Positions 34,798 to 43,303 of a stretch of DNA of 64,000 nt are shown here, in pieces. Below the pieces are notes generated by a model. The model saw only the letters and a list, made by a program, of their open reading frames with translations, did no database searches and had not been told where the DNA came from. Position numbers and translations under genes: made by a program. The DNA is taken from assembly GCA_018666155.1 (NCBI GenBank), contig JABJAH010000007.1, forward strand, positions 1-64,000. Direction: 5' to 3'. How positions within the stretch are numbered: the stretch's first letter is position 1; each line of letters opens with the position of its first letter. This stretch comes from Rhodospirillaceae bacterium. Lineage in GTDB: Bacteria > Pseudomonadota > Alphaproteobacteria > Rhodospirillales > Rhodospirillaceae.

Positions 34798-35226
34798 ATG
34801 ATCAGAAAATATAAGAACAGTGACGTCGATGCCGTCGTTTCCGTATGGCGAACGGCGAGTGATCTCGCTCATCCGTTTCTTTCCGAGGCCTTTCAAGACA
34901 AGGAACAAGAAAACGTTAGGAACGTATACCCTCAATTTGCAGAAATATGGGTGAAAGAGATCGAAGACAAAGTCGTTGGGTTCGTCGCTCTCATTGAAAA
35001 TGAGGTCGGAGCTATTTTTCTTGACCCCAACCTTCATGGACAAGGTATTGGTCGCGAGATGATGGATTTTGTGATTGGCCAAAAAGGGTCCGTTTCCTTG
35101 GATGTTTTCAAGGAAAACGAAATCGGTCGACGTTTCTATGACAGATTCGGCTTTGTAGAGACCAAAGAATATCTCCATGAAGACTCTGGGAAAATGGTAA
35201 TTACCCTCGAGTTCACTGCGACTTGA
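34798..35226 (+). CDS. GNAT family N-acetyltransferase (YjaB-like)
   Basis: This 142-residue protein starts MIRKYKNSDVDAVVSVW, followed by ASDLAHPFLSE, the pattern of YjaB-type acetyltransferases. The acetyl-CoA loop is L-H-G-Q-G-I-G (residues near 79-85). The C-terminal YDRFGFVETKEY is the usual last beta-alpha-beta element. Starts at 34753 or 34783 are possible, but family alignment favours ATG 34798. Base composition is more AT-rich than its neighbours, which may mark a recent arrival. Confidence 0.85.
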   Translation: MIRKYKNSDVDAVVSVWRTASDLAHPFLSEAFQDKEQENVRNVYPQFAEIWVKEIEDKVVGFVALIENEVGAIFLDPNLHGQGIGREMMDFVIGQKGSVSLDVFKENEIGRRFYDRFGFVETKEYLHEDSGKMVITLEFTAT

Positions 35227-35342
35227 ATTTTATAAATCTAAGGCAATCCTAACTAGGCTCGCCTTGTGTTCTCAGGCGTCCGGGGGTGTTCTTGCCGCCC
35301 TATTCATGATCTGCTCAAGCATCAAAATTTTGGGAGGGAACG

Positions 35343-36044
35343 ATGGATCATCGCAATATTCGCGGCAAAATTCAGTACATCGGTGGCAACGACGAAGAGC
35401 GGGGTCGGGAATGGTTTTCAATGACGTTTCACGAAGACGGCCAGCGCACTTTGCGGGCCCACTGTGAAATAGACGACACTGAAGTCCTCCGCGAAACCGT
35501 CTACACCATGGACGAGAATTGGCGGCCGCTGGACTGCTTTAACCGGCTTCACGTCGAACGCAAGTTTTTGGGCACTGGCTGGGTGAGGGCCTTCGGTAAT
35601 GAGGCGGAATGTGAAGTTTATAATACCACCCTCGGCCGGGTCTCTCAGACTGTGTCAATGGATGGGCCGGCCAAGAGCCTGACTGTGCATCCGTTGACCT
35701 GCGATGTGTTCCACTGCGCCGGGTACGATCATGACAATAGTGAGAACCCTCAGACCCTGAATAATGTTTTGTCGACATCCCCCATGCCCAACGGCGCCAG
35801 TGGGCCGTTCCTAAGCGTTGGTAAAGTAACGGTGATGTACGATGGTCGGGAAGAAATCACCGTTCCAGCCGGAACCTTCGAAGTTGATCACTATCACTTC
35901 GTCCTCAAGCCGCAGCCGGATGGGACGCCGCGCCGCGAGGACGTTTGGTGCATCCCAGAGGACTACACCTTCGTCAAAGTCACCGTCGATGGCTTCCTCA
36001 AGAACTCCCGTTACGAACTGGTTGAGTACGAAACCGAGTTCTAG
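35343..36044 (+). CDS. VPAGTFE-x-DHY family protein, cytoplasmic paralogue 1
   Basis: This 233-residue protein lacks a signal peptide. It shares with its neighbour and with 24266-25045 an early WFSMTFHEDGQRTLRA strand, a central beta-rich region and the motif YDGREEITVPAGTFEVDHYHF. It ends in a strand leading to VEYE. No enzymatic motif is known to me; the fold is probably an all-beta lipocalin- or SRPBCC-like barrel, which is a guess. GGGAGGGA lies upstream of ATG 35343. It is 9 bp from the next copy. Confidence 0.75.
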   Translation: MDHRNIRGKIQYIGGNDEERGREWFSMTFHEDGQRTLRAHCEIDDTEVLRETVYTMDENWRPLDCFNRLHVERKFLGTGWVRAFGNEAECEVYNTTLGRVSQTVSMDGPAKSLTVHPLTCDVFHCAGYDHDNSENPQTLNNVLSTSPMPNGASGPFLSVGKVTVMYDGREEITVPAGTFEVDHYHFVLKPQPDGTPRREDVWCIPEDYTFVKVTVDGFLKNSRYELVEYETEF

Positions 36045-36053
36045 GAGTCAGCC

Positions 36054-36761
36054 ATGAAACACCGGAATGTCCGGGGCAAGATCGCCTATATCTTTGATCC
36101 CGAGGGCGAGCGGATAGACTTTGGGCGGGAGTGGTGGTCTGTCACGTTCCATGAGGACGGCCAGCGGACGCTGCGCGCGCACTGCGAGATAGAGCCTGGC
36201 GTCGTTGCTGACAGGTCGGTGCTGCGGGAGACCGTTTATACAACGGACTCCCAGTACCACCCGCTTGACTGTTTCGTGCGTCTTCATGAAAGCGGCAAGT
36301 TCTTGGGCAGTGGCTGGTTTCGTTTTACTGACGGCTGGGCCGAGTGTGAGGCTGTCAATGTGACGTCAGGCCGGATCAGTCAGCGCATGGAACTTGATGT
36401 TCCGCCATTGTCCTTCGGTGCTCACCCGGTCTCTTGCGACATGCTCCACTGCGCCCGCTTTGACCACGGCGCGAGCCAGACGATTCAGCCTTGCGACGGG
36501 GTATTAATGTCGTCGCGAGAACACGACGGGTGTTCGGGTCCTAACCTTTGCACCACGCAATTCGGGCTGGAGTACATTGGTCGAGAAGAGATCACCGTGC
36601 CGGCAGGCACGTTCGAGACAGACCACTATCGTTTTGTCCTAGATCATCACCCAACCGAAGATTTGTGGTGCACCCCAGACGGATTTCTCTTCGTGAAGAT
36701 CACGGTGGGTGGCTATATGAATGCTCATTTTGATCTCGTTGAATACGAAGAGGATTACTAA
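36054..36761 (+). CDS. VPAGTFE-x-DHY family protein, cytoplasmic paralogue 2
   Basis: This 235-residue tandem copy is closely related to the one upstream (shared VTFHEDGQRTLRAHCEI, GSGWF, HPVSCDMLHCARFDH and YIGREEITVPAGTFETDHY). It differs in a longer N-terminal loop and in the central region. Tandem duplication is clear. TAGGAGT sits seven bases before ATG 36054. The next gene, a sulfotransferase-like protein, starts 2 bp after its stop, so the three form one operon. Confidence 0.75.
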   Translation: MKHRNVRGKIAYIFDPEGERIDFGREWWSVTFHEDGQRTLRAHCEIEPGVVADRSVLRETVYTTDSQYHPLDCFVRLHESGKFLGSGWFRFTDGWAECEAVNVTSGRISQRMELDVPPLSFGAHPVSCDMLHCARFDHGASQTIQPCDGVLMSSREHDGCSGPNLCTTQFGLEYIGREEITVPAGTFETDHYRFVLDHHPTEDLWCTPDGFLFVKITVGGYMNAHFDLVEYEEDY

Positions 36762-36763
36762 GG

Positions 36764-37396
36764 GTGCAGATCATCGGCGCTGGATTTGGGCGCACCGGCA
36801 CGAAATCTATGAAGCTCGCTCTCGAGCAGCTTGGGTTTGGGCCTTGCTACCACATGCATGAAGTGTTCAAGAATCCTGAGGGGATTCCGCTATGGCACAA
36901 GGCGGCGTTCGGCCAGGATATTGATTGGAATGTACTTCTCGGTGGGTACCCATCTGGCGTCGACTGGCCTCTGTCCCACTTTTGGCAGCCGCTTTCTGAG
37001 AAATACCCGGAAGCCAAAGTGCTACTGACCGTCCGGCCTGCGGATGAGTGGTACACGAGTATGACCAACACCATTTTTAGCCATCTCGCAGGTAATCAGC
37101 CGAAGGATGAGATGCAGGTAACCTTCAAAGAGATGGTTGATAAAATTGTTCGCAAAGACACGTTCGATAACCGCACAGATGATAGAGCCCACTGCGAGGC
37201 GGTGTTTGATCGTCATACCGCGCTGGTCAAGGAAACCGTGCCAGCTGACCGGTTGATCGTGTATGAGGTTGGAAGCGGTTGGGAGCCTTTGTGCGCTGGT
37301 CTTGGTGTACCCGTTCCGGAAGAGCCTTTTCCGAAAACCAACACGACGGCGGAATTTCGGAGAAATCGGGATGCGGAGGCCGACGCCTCCGAGTGA
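36764..37396 (+). CDS. sulfotransferase-like P-loop protein
   Basis: This 210-residue protein starts with a phosphosulfate/P-loop-like element GAGFGRTGTKSMKLALEQLG and has the VLLTVRPADEWYTSM segment typical of the bacterial sulfotransferase-like family related to plasmodium and chlamydomonas NAD-epimerase-annotated proteins. It may transfer sulfate or simply bind PAP-type nucleotides. Start is GTG 36764. It is convergent with the MscS gene (1-bp gap). Confidence 0.8.
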   Translation: MQIIGAGFGRTGTKSMKLALEQLGFGPCYHMHEVFKNPEGIPLWHKAAFGQDIDWNVLLGGYPSGVDWPLSHFWQPLSEKYPEAKVLLTVRPADEWYTSMTNTIFSHLAGNQPKDEMQVTFKEMVDKIVRKDTFDNRTDDRAHCEAVFDRHTALVKETVPADRLIVYEVGSGWEPLCAGLGVPVPEEPFPKTNTTAEFRRNRDAEADASE

Positions 37397-37397
37397 C

Positions 37398-38720
37398 CTA
37401 ATCTTTCAGCGCGGTTGCTTCGGTGCTTTTGTCAGCGATATGGATAACGCGCTGCGGATAGGGGATATCGATGCTGTTCGCTTTGAGAATGTCCCAAAGT
37501 TCGAGCAGGACTTCACCCTTCACATTCGTCACGCCCTTCGCTGGATCTCTGATCCAGAAGCGAAGGACAAAATTGACGGAGCTATCGCCAAACTCAACGA
37601 GATGACAAACGGGCGGGGGGTGATCGACGATCCGCTCTGGTTTTGATGCGGCCTGGACAGCGAGCGTTCGCACCTCATGCGGGTCATTGTCGTAGCTGGT
37701 GCCGAACTTCACCTCCATACGGACATCGTTGTCGCTATGAGACCAGTTGATGACTTGATTGGTGACGAAATCATCGTTGGGGATGAGCAGCTCTTTATTG
37801 TCCCGGGTGGTCACGCCGACATAGCGTGCACTCATTGTGTTAACCCAGCCGAACGTCTCGCCGACTTCAATGACATCGCCCGGCTTTATCGACTTATCAA
37901 GCAACAGAATGACGCCGCTGATCAGGTTAGAGACTTGTTTCTGCAAGCCGATGCCGATGCCAACACCGACGGCGCCCGTGAAGACAGCGAGGGCAGCGAA
38001 GTTAATGCCGACCGAAGATAGAGCCACCATCACGGCGACAACGACCATAATTAGGCGAATTGTTTTACCGATAAGGACGCGGGCGCCGGGCGTTATTTCA
38101 GAAACCTGGGAAAGCCTGTTGTCGATGAGTTTGCTGACGGCCAAAGCGGCCCACATCAATGCCGCCAGGAGGAGGGCGCCGTTGACAACGGTCAGCACCG
38201 AAACGCGTGTCTGACCGAGGGGAATACCGACAGATTCAAGTGTACCGATCGCCGGGTCTAGCAAGCCAACAATGTTCAGAGCGGCAATGGTCCAAGCCAT
38301 CGTGGCGACGAGGCGAGATAGAAATGCGTTTGCAATGAGAGCCGAGGTGAGGCGAATCAAAACCCAGGCGGTCATTAAACTGGCAATGACCTCCAGCATA
38401 CCGCTGTCGGTGCCATCCTCGATCTGTCCCACAATTCCCGTCGCCAACCACAATACGAACAGGACCGCGATCGCAGTGAGTTGATGGGAAACAGCCGTCA
38501 AGACACGCCGCAGGGGGGATAGAAGCCGTAGTTTCGAGATTCCATCGGCCAGCCGTGGTCGGATTGGTTTTTGGATAAAGTAGGCAAAGAGCAGCGAAAG
38601 CAGCAGAATGCCTAGTTGAATCAGGAAATCCAGGGCCAGAACCTGCTGCTGAAACCACACTAGAAATTCAGTGTAGAAGGTCTGCCAGGTTTCTGGTTTG
38701 AGAAGCTCGTTTATCCGCAT
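37398..38720 (-). CDS. MscS-family mechanosensitive channel
   Basis: This 440-residue inner-membrane protein has several N-terminal transmembrane helices, then the pore helix region VGIGIGLQKQVSNLISGVILLLDKSIKPGD and the beta domain around VGVTTRDNKELLIPNDDFV that match MscS. It releases solutes on osmotic downshock or acts as a regulated channel. The start is set to ATG 38720, near the first helix; longer frames add a hydrophilic leader. It is divergent from the first dehalogenase of the array. Confidence 0.9.
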   Translation of the reverse strand: MRINELLKPETWQTFYTEFLVWFQQQVLALDFLIQLGILLLSLLFAYFIQKPIRPRLADGISKLRLLSPLRRVLTAVSHQLTAIAVLFVLWLATGIVGQIEDGTDSGMLEVIASLMTAWVLIRLTSALIANAFLSRLVATMAWTIAALNIVGLLDPAIGTLESVGIPLGQTRVSVLTVVNGALLLAALMWAALAVSKLIDNRLSQVSEITPGARVLIGKTIRLIMVVVAVMVALSSVGINFAALAVFTGAVGVGIGIGLQKQVSNLISGVILLLDKSIKPGDVIEVGETFGWVNTMSARYVGVTTRDNKELLIPNDDFVTNQVINWSHSDNDVRMEVKFGTSYDNDPHEVRTLAVQAASKPERIVDHPPPVCHLVEFGDSSVNFVLRFWIRDPAKGVTNVKGEVLLELWDILKANSIDIPYPQRVIHIADKSTEATALKD

Positions 38721-38836
38721 CCTTGAATTCTGCCATTCATCGCTCTCTCCGTCGAGCCGCACGCGCTTGTGATTGCTTCATTCCTGCCAGACTATGGAAT
38801 AGTGAAGGCATAATCACAGCCAAAGGGGACTCCACC

Positions 38837-39949
38837 ATGACCAAGTTGACACTCTCGCGCCGTGGCGCGCTGTTGGGCGGGGTAGGTCTCGCCGCAGCAA
38901 GCACCTTGTTCAACGCTGAGCCGGTCTCTGCGTCGGCGTGGTCTGACCGCAAGAAGTACGTTGACGTTGGCGATGGCCTTAAGATGGCCTACATCGAAAT
39001 GGGCGATCCGGACGGTGATCCGATCGTCTTCCTTCACGGCAACCCGACGTCTTCGTATTTGTGGCGAAAAGTGATGCCCCACTGCGCGCCGTTTGGCCGC
39101 TGTATTGCACCTGACCTGATTGGCATGGGCGATTCCAGCAGGCTTCCGAATTCCGGTCCAGGTGTTTACACCTATCAGACCCATCGCGAGTACATGAAGA
39201 AATTCTTTGATGCGCTGGATATTCACGAGAACCTTACCCTGGTGATTCACGATTGGGGCTCAGCGCTCGGGTTTGAGAAGGCGAGTGTGCACCCAGAGTC
39301 TATCAAGGCCATTGTTTACATGGAATCTTTGCTTAGTCCGCAAACGCCAGCCGGAGGAGAAGGCGGCGGCAGACCTGGCGGTGGTCGACCAGGTCGCCCC
39401 CCGAGTGGTGGCCCTTCGACCGGTGGACGACCAGGCGGACCTCCGGGTGGCGGGCGCCCTGGTGGTGCGATGCGGGTTGAGAACACTGGCGGCGGCGGTA
39501 TGTTCTCCTTGCTGCGCTCTCCAGCTGGGGATGAGGCCGTGCTGCAAAACAACATGTTCGTCGAGGACTTCTTTATCAAAGGTGTCGACGACTACATGAC
39601 AGATGAAGATAAGGCCGAGTTCCGCCGTGGTTACGAAGAGCCCGGCGAGAGTCGTCGCGCGACCCTTACTTGGCCGCGCGAAGTGCCGCTCGGTGGCGAA
39701 CCAAAACGGAACGATGAGGTCATCGCAGCGTATTCGAAATGGCTCATCGAAGACTCTCAGGACATTCCTAAATTGTTCATCCGAGCAAACCCTGGTGCGA
39801 TCTTTGCCAATCCGATGATGCTTGGTTTCGCCCGTACCATTCCCAACCAAAAAGAGGTCATGGTCTACGGCGGGCATTTTGTCCAAGAAGTATCCGGTGA
39901 TGCGATCGGCCGCGCCATCGCGGAGTGGCTTCCGACTTTACCGAACTGA
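38837..39949 (+). CDS. Tat-exported haloalkane dehalogenase-like protein with a Gly/Pro/Arg-rich insertion
   Basis: This 370-residue protein starts with a twin-arginine signal (S-R-R-G-A-L at residues 7-12, then a hydrophobic stretch and SAS). The catalytic set is intact: Asn69, Asp139, Trp140, Glu163 and His347. Between residues 171 and 221 there is a low-complexity insertion dominated by GGRPGG-like units; it lies directly after the Glu163 strand, where the cap domain begins, so it probably projects from the cap or links it to the core. Length exceeds the family by about 60 residues for this reason. AGGGGA lies seven bases upstream of ATG 38837. Confidence 0.88.
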   Translation: MTKLTLSRRGALLGGVGLAAASTLFNAEPVSASAWSDRKKYVDVGDGLKMAYIEMGDPDGDPIVFLHGNPTSSYLWRKVMPHCAPFGRCIAPDLIGMGDSSRLPNSGPGVYTYQTHREYMKKFFDALDIHENLTLVIHDWGSALGFEKASVHPESIKAIVYMESLLSPQTPAGGEGGGRPGGGRPGRPPSGGPSTGGRPGGPPGGGRPGGAMRVENTGGGGMFSLLRSPAGDEAVLQNNMFVEDFFIKGVDDYMTDEDKAEFRRGYEEPGESRRATLTWPREVPLGGEPKRNDEVIAAYSKWLIEDSQDIPKLFIRANPGAIFANPMMLGFARTIPNQKEVMVYGGHFVQEVSGDAIGRAIAEWLPTLPN

Positions 39950-39957
39950 GATCCATT

Positions 39958-40842
39958 ATGTTGCCCAACAAAAGAGTGTCGGTGCTCGACGCCAACATGG
40001 CCTATATCGACGTGGGGGAGGGCGATCCTGTCGTCTTTCTGCACGGCAACCCAACGTCATCTTACTTATGGCGCAATATCATCCCCTATATGAGCGGCAC
40101 AGCGCGCTGCCTAGCGCCAGACCTCATCGGTATGGGGGCATCGGACAAGTTAGAGGGCAGCCAGTATCGCTTTGTCGATCATGCCCGGTATCTTGATGCC
40201 TGGTTTGAGGCCGTTGGCCTTTCTGAGAACGTCGTCATCGTTGTGCACGATTGGGGATCGGCCCTGGGCTTTGACTGGGCCCACCGCCATCCTGATCGTA
40301 TCAAGGGGATCGTCCACTTTGAGTCCATCACTGCTCCGGCGTCGACTGATATCGCCAGTGAGGGGGCTAAGTGGTTCTATTCCTTCATGCGCTCTGAAGA
40401 AGGCGAGCGTGCTGTCATTGACGACAACATGTTCATTGAGAAGGTCATGCTCGAGTCACTTGGTGACCGGCTCAATGATGAGGACAAAGCCGTGTATCGC
40501 GAGCCATGGCTTCAGGGCGGTGAGGCCCGTCGACCTTTAATTACTTGGCCGCGTGAAATTCCTGTCGATGGTGAACCTGAGGATGTGACCAAGATCGTGA
40601 CGGACTATCAGGCATGGATGGAAACAAACGATATCCCGAAACTGTTTCTTCTCGGTACGCCGGCCGCGATTATGACTCCTGGTGAAGGACGGCTGGAAGC
40701 GGCGCGGCTTTGGTCGAACCAAACAGAAGTCGCGATTCCCGGTGATCCCGATGCCCCACCCGCTGCGAACCACTATATCCAAGAGGTTTGCCCGGACATT
40801 ATTGGTTCGGCTATCGCCGAGTGGTACGCAGAGCTGTCTTAA
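39958..40842 (+). CDS. haloalkane dehalogenase-like protein, canonical active site
   Basis: This 294-residue cytoplasmic protein has all expected residues: Asn31 (HGNPTSS), Asp98-Trp99 (VVHDWGSALGF), Glu122 and His272 (ANHYIQE). It is the middle of the array, 8 bp after the first gene and 4 bp before the third. Start ATG 39958 fits the family N-terminus; an in-frame GTG at 39925 would overlap the first gene. It lacks a signal peptide. Confidence 0.9.
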   Translation: MLPNKRVSVLDANMAYIDVGEGDPVVFLHGNPTSSYLWRNIIPYMSGTARCLAPDLIGMGASDKLEGSQYRFVDHARYLDAWFEAVGLSENVVIVVHDWGSALGFDWAHRHPDRIKGIVHFESITAPASTDIASEGAKWFYSFMRSEEGERAVIDDNMFIEKVMLESLGDRLNDEDKAVYREPWLQGGEARRPLITWPREIPVDGEPEDVTKIVTDYQAWMETNDIPKLFLLGTPAAIMTPGEGRLEAARLWSNQTEVAIPGDPDAPPAANHYIQEVCPDIIGSAIAEWYAELS

Positions 40843-40846
40843 CTCC

Positions 40847-41722
40847 ATGACTGACTTTACGGATGTTCAATTCACTGACGTAAAAGATCAAAGGATGGCC
40901 TGGCGGGAGACCGGAGAGGGTGATCCCATCATCTTCGTTCATGGCAATCCGACATCGTCCTACTTGTGGCGCAATGTGGTGCCCGAACTATCTAGTATTG
41001 GGCGATGTATCGCACCTGATCTCATTGGCATGGGCCAGTCGGATAAGTTGCCAGATCATGGAGCACGCACATACTCGTACTTTGTCCATCGTGACTATTT
41101 CGATGGCTGGATGGATGCGATGAGTCTCTCTGGGCCGATAACCTTTGTCGGGCACAACTGGGGTGTTCCCTTGTTCTTTGATTGGGCCATGCGGAACCCC
41201 GACAAGACCCGGGGCTTTGTTCACATGGAAGGGCAGGTCTCTCCCGTAACAACGGCAATCGCCGGTGATCGCTTCCAGGCCTTTAACGCCCACATGCGCT
41301 CCCCTGAAATGGAAGCGGACGTTCTCAACGACAATCTATATCTCGAGCAGTACTTCTTCCGGTATGTCGATGACTTGTTGTCTGATCAAGACAAGGCTGA
41401 GTATGAGCAGCCTTACATGAATCCAGGTCCAGACCGTCGCCCCACAATAGATTGGCCGTGCGAAATTCCTGTCGATGGTGAACCGTCAGATGTCTTCGGC
41501 CGTCTGAATGAATTGATCGAATGGATGAAGATCAACGACATTCCCAAGCTTTGGTTGGTGCCTGATACGGCAAGTATCATGACGGGGGAACGCAAGACGG
41601 CGGCCGAGTCATTCTCGCACCAAACGACACTTCAAATCGAAGGGGAACACTACACGCCGGAGACGTCGCCCGACATTATCGGCCGGGCGATCGCCAACTG
41701 GATTGAGGGCCTGGGGGTCTAA
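40847..41722 (+). CDS. haloalkane dehalogenase-like protein with Asn at the nucleophile
   Basis: This 291-residue protein aligns with its two upstream neighbours over its full length. Asn34, Trp105, Glu128 and His268 are present, but the nucleophile in G-H-N-W-G is Asn104 instead of Asp. A plain Asn cannot form the covalent ester, unless it deamidates after synthesis as seen in Asp-to-Asn mutants of related hydrolases. ATG 40847 starts 4 bp after the second gene's stop. Confidence 0.88.
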   Translation: MTDFTDVQFTDVKDQRMAWRETGEGDPIIFVHGNPTSSYLWRNVVPELSSIGRCIAPDLIGMGQSDKLPDHGARTYSYFVHRDYFDGWMDAMSLSGPITFVGHNWGVPLFFDWAMRNPDKTRGFVHMEGQVSPVTTAIAGDRFQAFNAHMRSPEMEADVLNDNLYLEQYFFRYVDDLLSDQDKAEYEQPYMNPGPDRRPTIDWPCEIPVDGEPSDVFGRLNELIEWMKINDIPKLWLVPDTASIMTGERKTAAESFSHQTTLQIEGEHYTPETSPDIIGRAIANWIEGLGV

Positions 41723-41723
41723 C

Positions 41724-42422
41724 TTAGGCGAGCGCGCTCTTGAACAGGTCGAGTGTCCGCCCGTGGGCTAGATCCGTCGCCGCTTTGTCATAGTGGCTGG
41801 CATCGGTTTCACGGGCGAAGCCATGATCGCAGCCTGCATAATTATAGATCGCTATCTTCTCGTGACCTTTGAGAGCTGCGCGCACTTGGTCAGATGCTTC
41901 TTTGGGAACAAAGGAATCTTCTTCGGCGATATTCAAGATGGTGGGTTTCGTTATCTTGTCCGCTTCGCCTAGATGGGATTCAATGCCGACGCCGTAATAC
42001 CCTACATTGGCATCTGAATCCGTGCGGGCTGCTGTGAGAAACGTGAGAACGCCGCCCAGGCAATACCCGGTCGCACCAACTTTTCCATTGCACCCATCGC
42101 GGCCACGGAGTTCGTTGATGGCGGCTTGAATATCTTCGATACTTTTATCCACGTCGAATTTTCCGTAAAAATCGAGACCTTTATTGAAATCTGCTTCAAC
42201 CGTTGCGTCGAGTTGAACGCCGGGTTCGATCGGCCAGAACAGGTCTGGCGCAAGCGCCATAAAACCCTGTTCGGCCAGCATATCGCATACGCCGCGAAGC
42301 CAGTCATTCACGCCGAAAATCTCTTGAATGACAATGACGCCAGGTCCACCGCCGTCGGGTGCAGCGAGGTACCCCATAAAGTCTCCGTTGGGACCCTTGA
42401 TCGTAATTTCCTGTGAACTCAT
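41724..42422 (-). CDS. dienelactone hydrolase family protein
   Basis: This 232-residue alpha/beta hydrolase has the family signature: nucleophile Cys121 in GYCLGG, activating Glu34 in VIQEIFGVN, and a base His in GCDHGFAR. Dienelactone hydrolases open lactone rings produced from chlorocatechols, among other substrates. It is convergent with the dehalogenase array (1-bp gap) and lies 92 bp beyond the GntR stop, possibly the last gene of the UbiD operon. Confidence 0.9.
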   Translation of the reverse strand: MSSQEITIKGPNGDFMGYLAAPDGGGPGVIVIQEIFGVNDWLRGVCDMLAEQGFMALAPDLFWPIEPGVQLDATVEADFNKGLDFYGKFDVDKSIEDIQAAINELRGRDGCNGKVGATGYCLGGVLTFLTAARTDSDANVGYYGVGIESHLGEADKITKPTILNIAEEDSFVPKEASDQVRAALKGHEKIAIYNYAGCDHGFARETDASHYDKAATDLAHGRTLDLFKSALA

Positions 42423-42514
42423 AGCAGTGCGCTCCCTGTTGAATTTGTATGAGAATTTTAGATGGATTTAACCTGGTTGGCCAGATATCAGGCACCAATA
42501 TCCGCTAGAGCAGT

Positions 42515-43303
42515 CTACTCTGCCGCGCTTTTCCAGGTGCTGTGCCGGCCGACGCTCTCATGGGTGAGGGACGTCCTCATAGCGTACCGATCTCCACGAT
42601 AGAATGATGTTAGCCACTCTACCGGTTGATTTGCATCATCAAAAACCAGGCGGGTTAACTTCAGCAAAGGTGCGCCGACTTCGATACTCAGTTGGGCTGC
42701 GATTGTGGGGTCGGCCAACGTTGCCGTGACTTCCTGCTCAGCCCGGGCAACCGGAATACCGGCCATATTGAGGCGAACGAGCATGGGGAGGTTTTCCGTT
42801 TCCGGGTCGAGGTGTTTGGCAATGGCTTCTGGCACATAGGCGATAATCACTGCCAAGGGCTCTCCGTCAGTAAGACGAATCTGGTGTGACCGAAGGACCT
42901 TTGCTGTGCTGTCGAGTTCCAGTTTGGAAGCAACGTCAGTGGCCGGTTCTAATATTTCAGAAGACAGGTTTGTCACGTCTGTAGCCGCACCGATGGCCTG
43001 GACGCTCTGCAACAGATCATCCAAAGCATTTTTTGCGGGGGCAGCAGCATCCTCAGCAACGAATGTGCCTTTGCCCCGCTGCCGTACGACCAGTCCGTCG
43101 TTCACTAGTTCCCGCATGGCCCGCTTTACGGTGATACGGGAAACGCCGAATTCTTCACATAAGGTATGTTCTATTGGCAGCGCAGAGCCTGCGCTATGGG
43201 CTCCGGACCGAATGCGTTCTTTCAGTATCAAGTAGACTTGGTGATACAGCGGAATAGCCAGAGAGTCGTCGACGGGATGTCGTATGGCTGCGATTTCGTT
43301 CAT
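42515..43303 (-). CDS. GntR family regulator, HutC subfamily
   Basis: This 262-residue regulator has an N-terminal winged helix (IPLYHQVYLILKERIRSG to LVVRQRGKGTFV, about residues 18-85) and a C-terminal UTRA domain that binds a small effector. HutC-type proteins recognise GT-N-TA-N-AC-like palindromes. ATG 43303 overlaps the SDR stop by 4 bp, so it is translated with the catabolic operon and likely regulates it. A candidate operator lies at 48857-48878. Confidence 0.88.
   Translation of the reverse strand: MNEIAAIRHPVDDSLAIPLYHQVYLILKERIRSGAHSAGSALPIEHTLCEEFGVSRITVKRAMRELVNDGLVVRQRGKGTFVAEDAAAPAKNALDDLLQSVQAIGAATDVTNLSSEILEPATDVASKLELDSTAKVLRSHQIRLTDGEPLAVIIAYVPEAIAKHLDPETENLPMLVRLNMAGIPVARAEQEVTATLADPTIAAQLSIEVGAPLLKLTRLVFDDANQPVEWLTSFYRGDRYAMRTSLTHESVGRHSTWKSAAE

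Noticed and set aside
39316..39579. Proline-rich 87-codon frame on the minus strand
   Set aside because: It is the antisense reading of the Gly/Pro/Arg-rich insertion in the dehalogenase; its Pro/Gly pattern is a mirror of the repeats.
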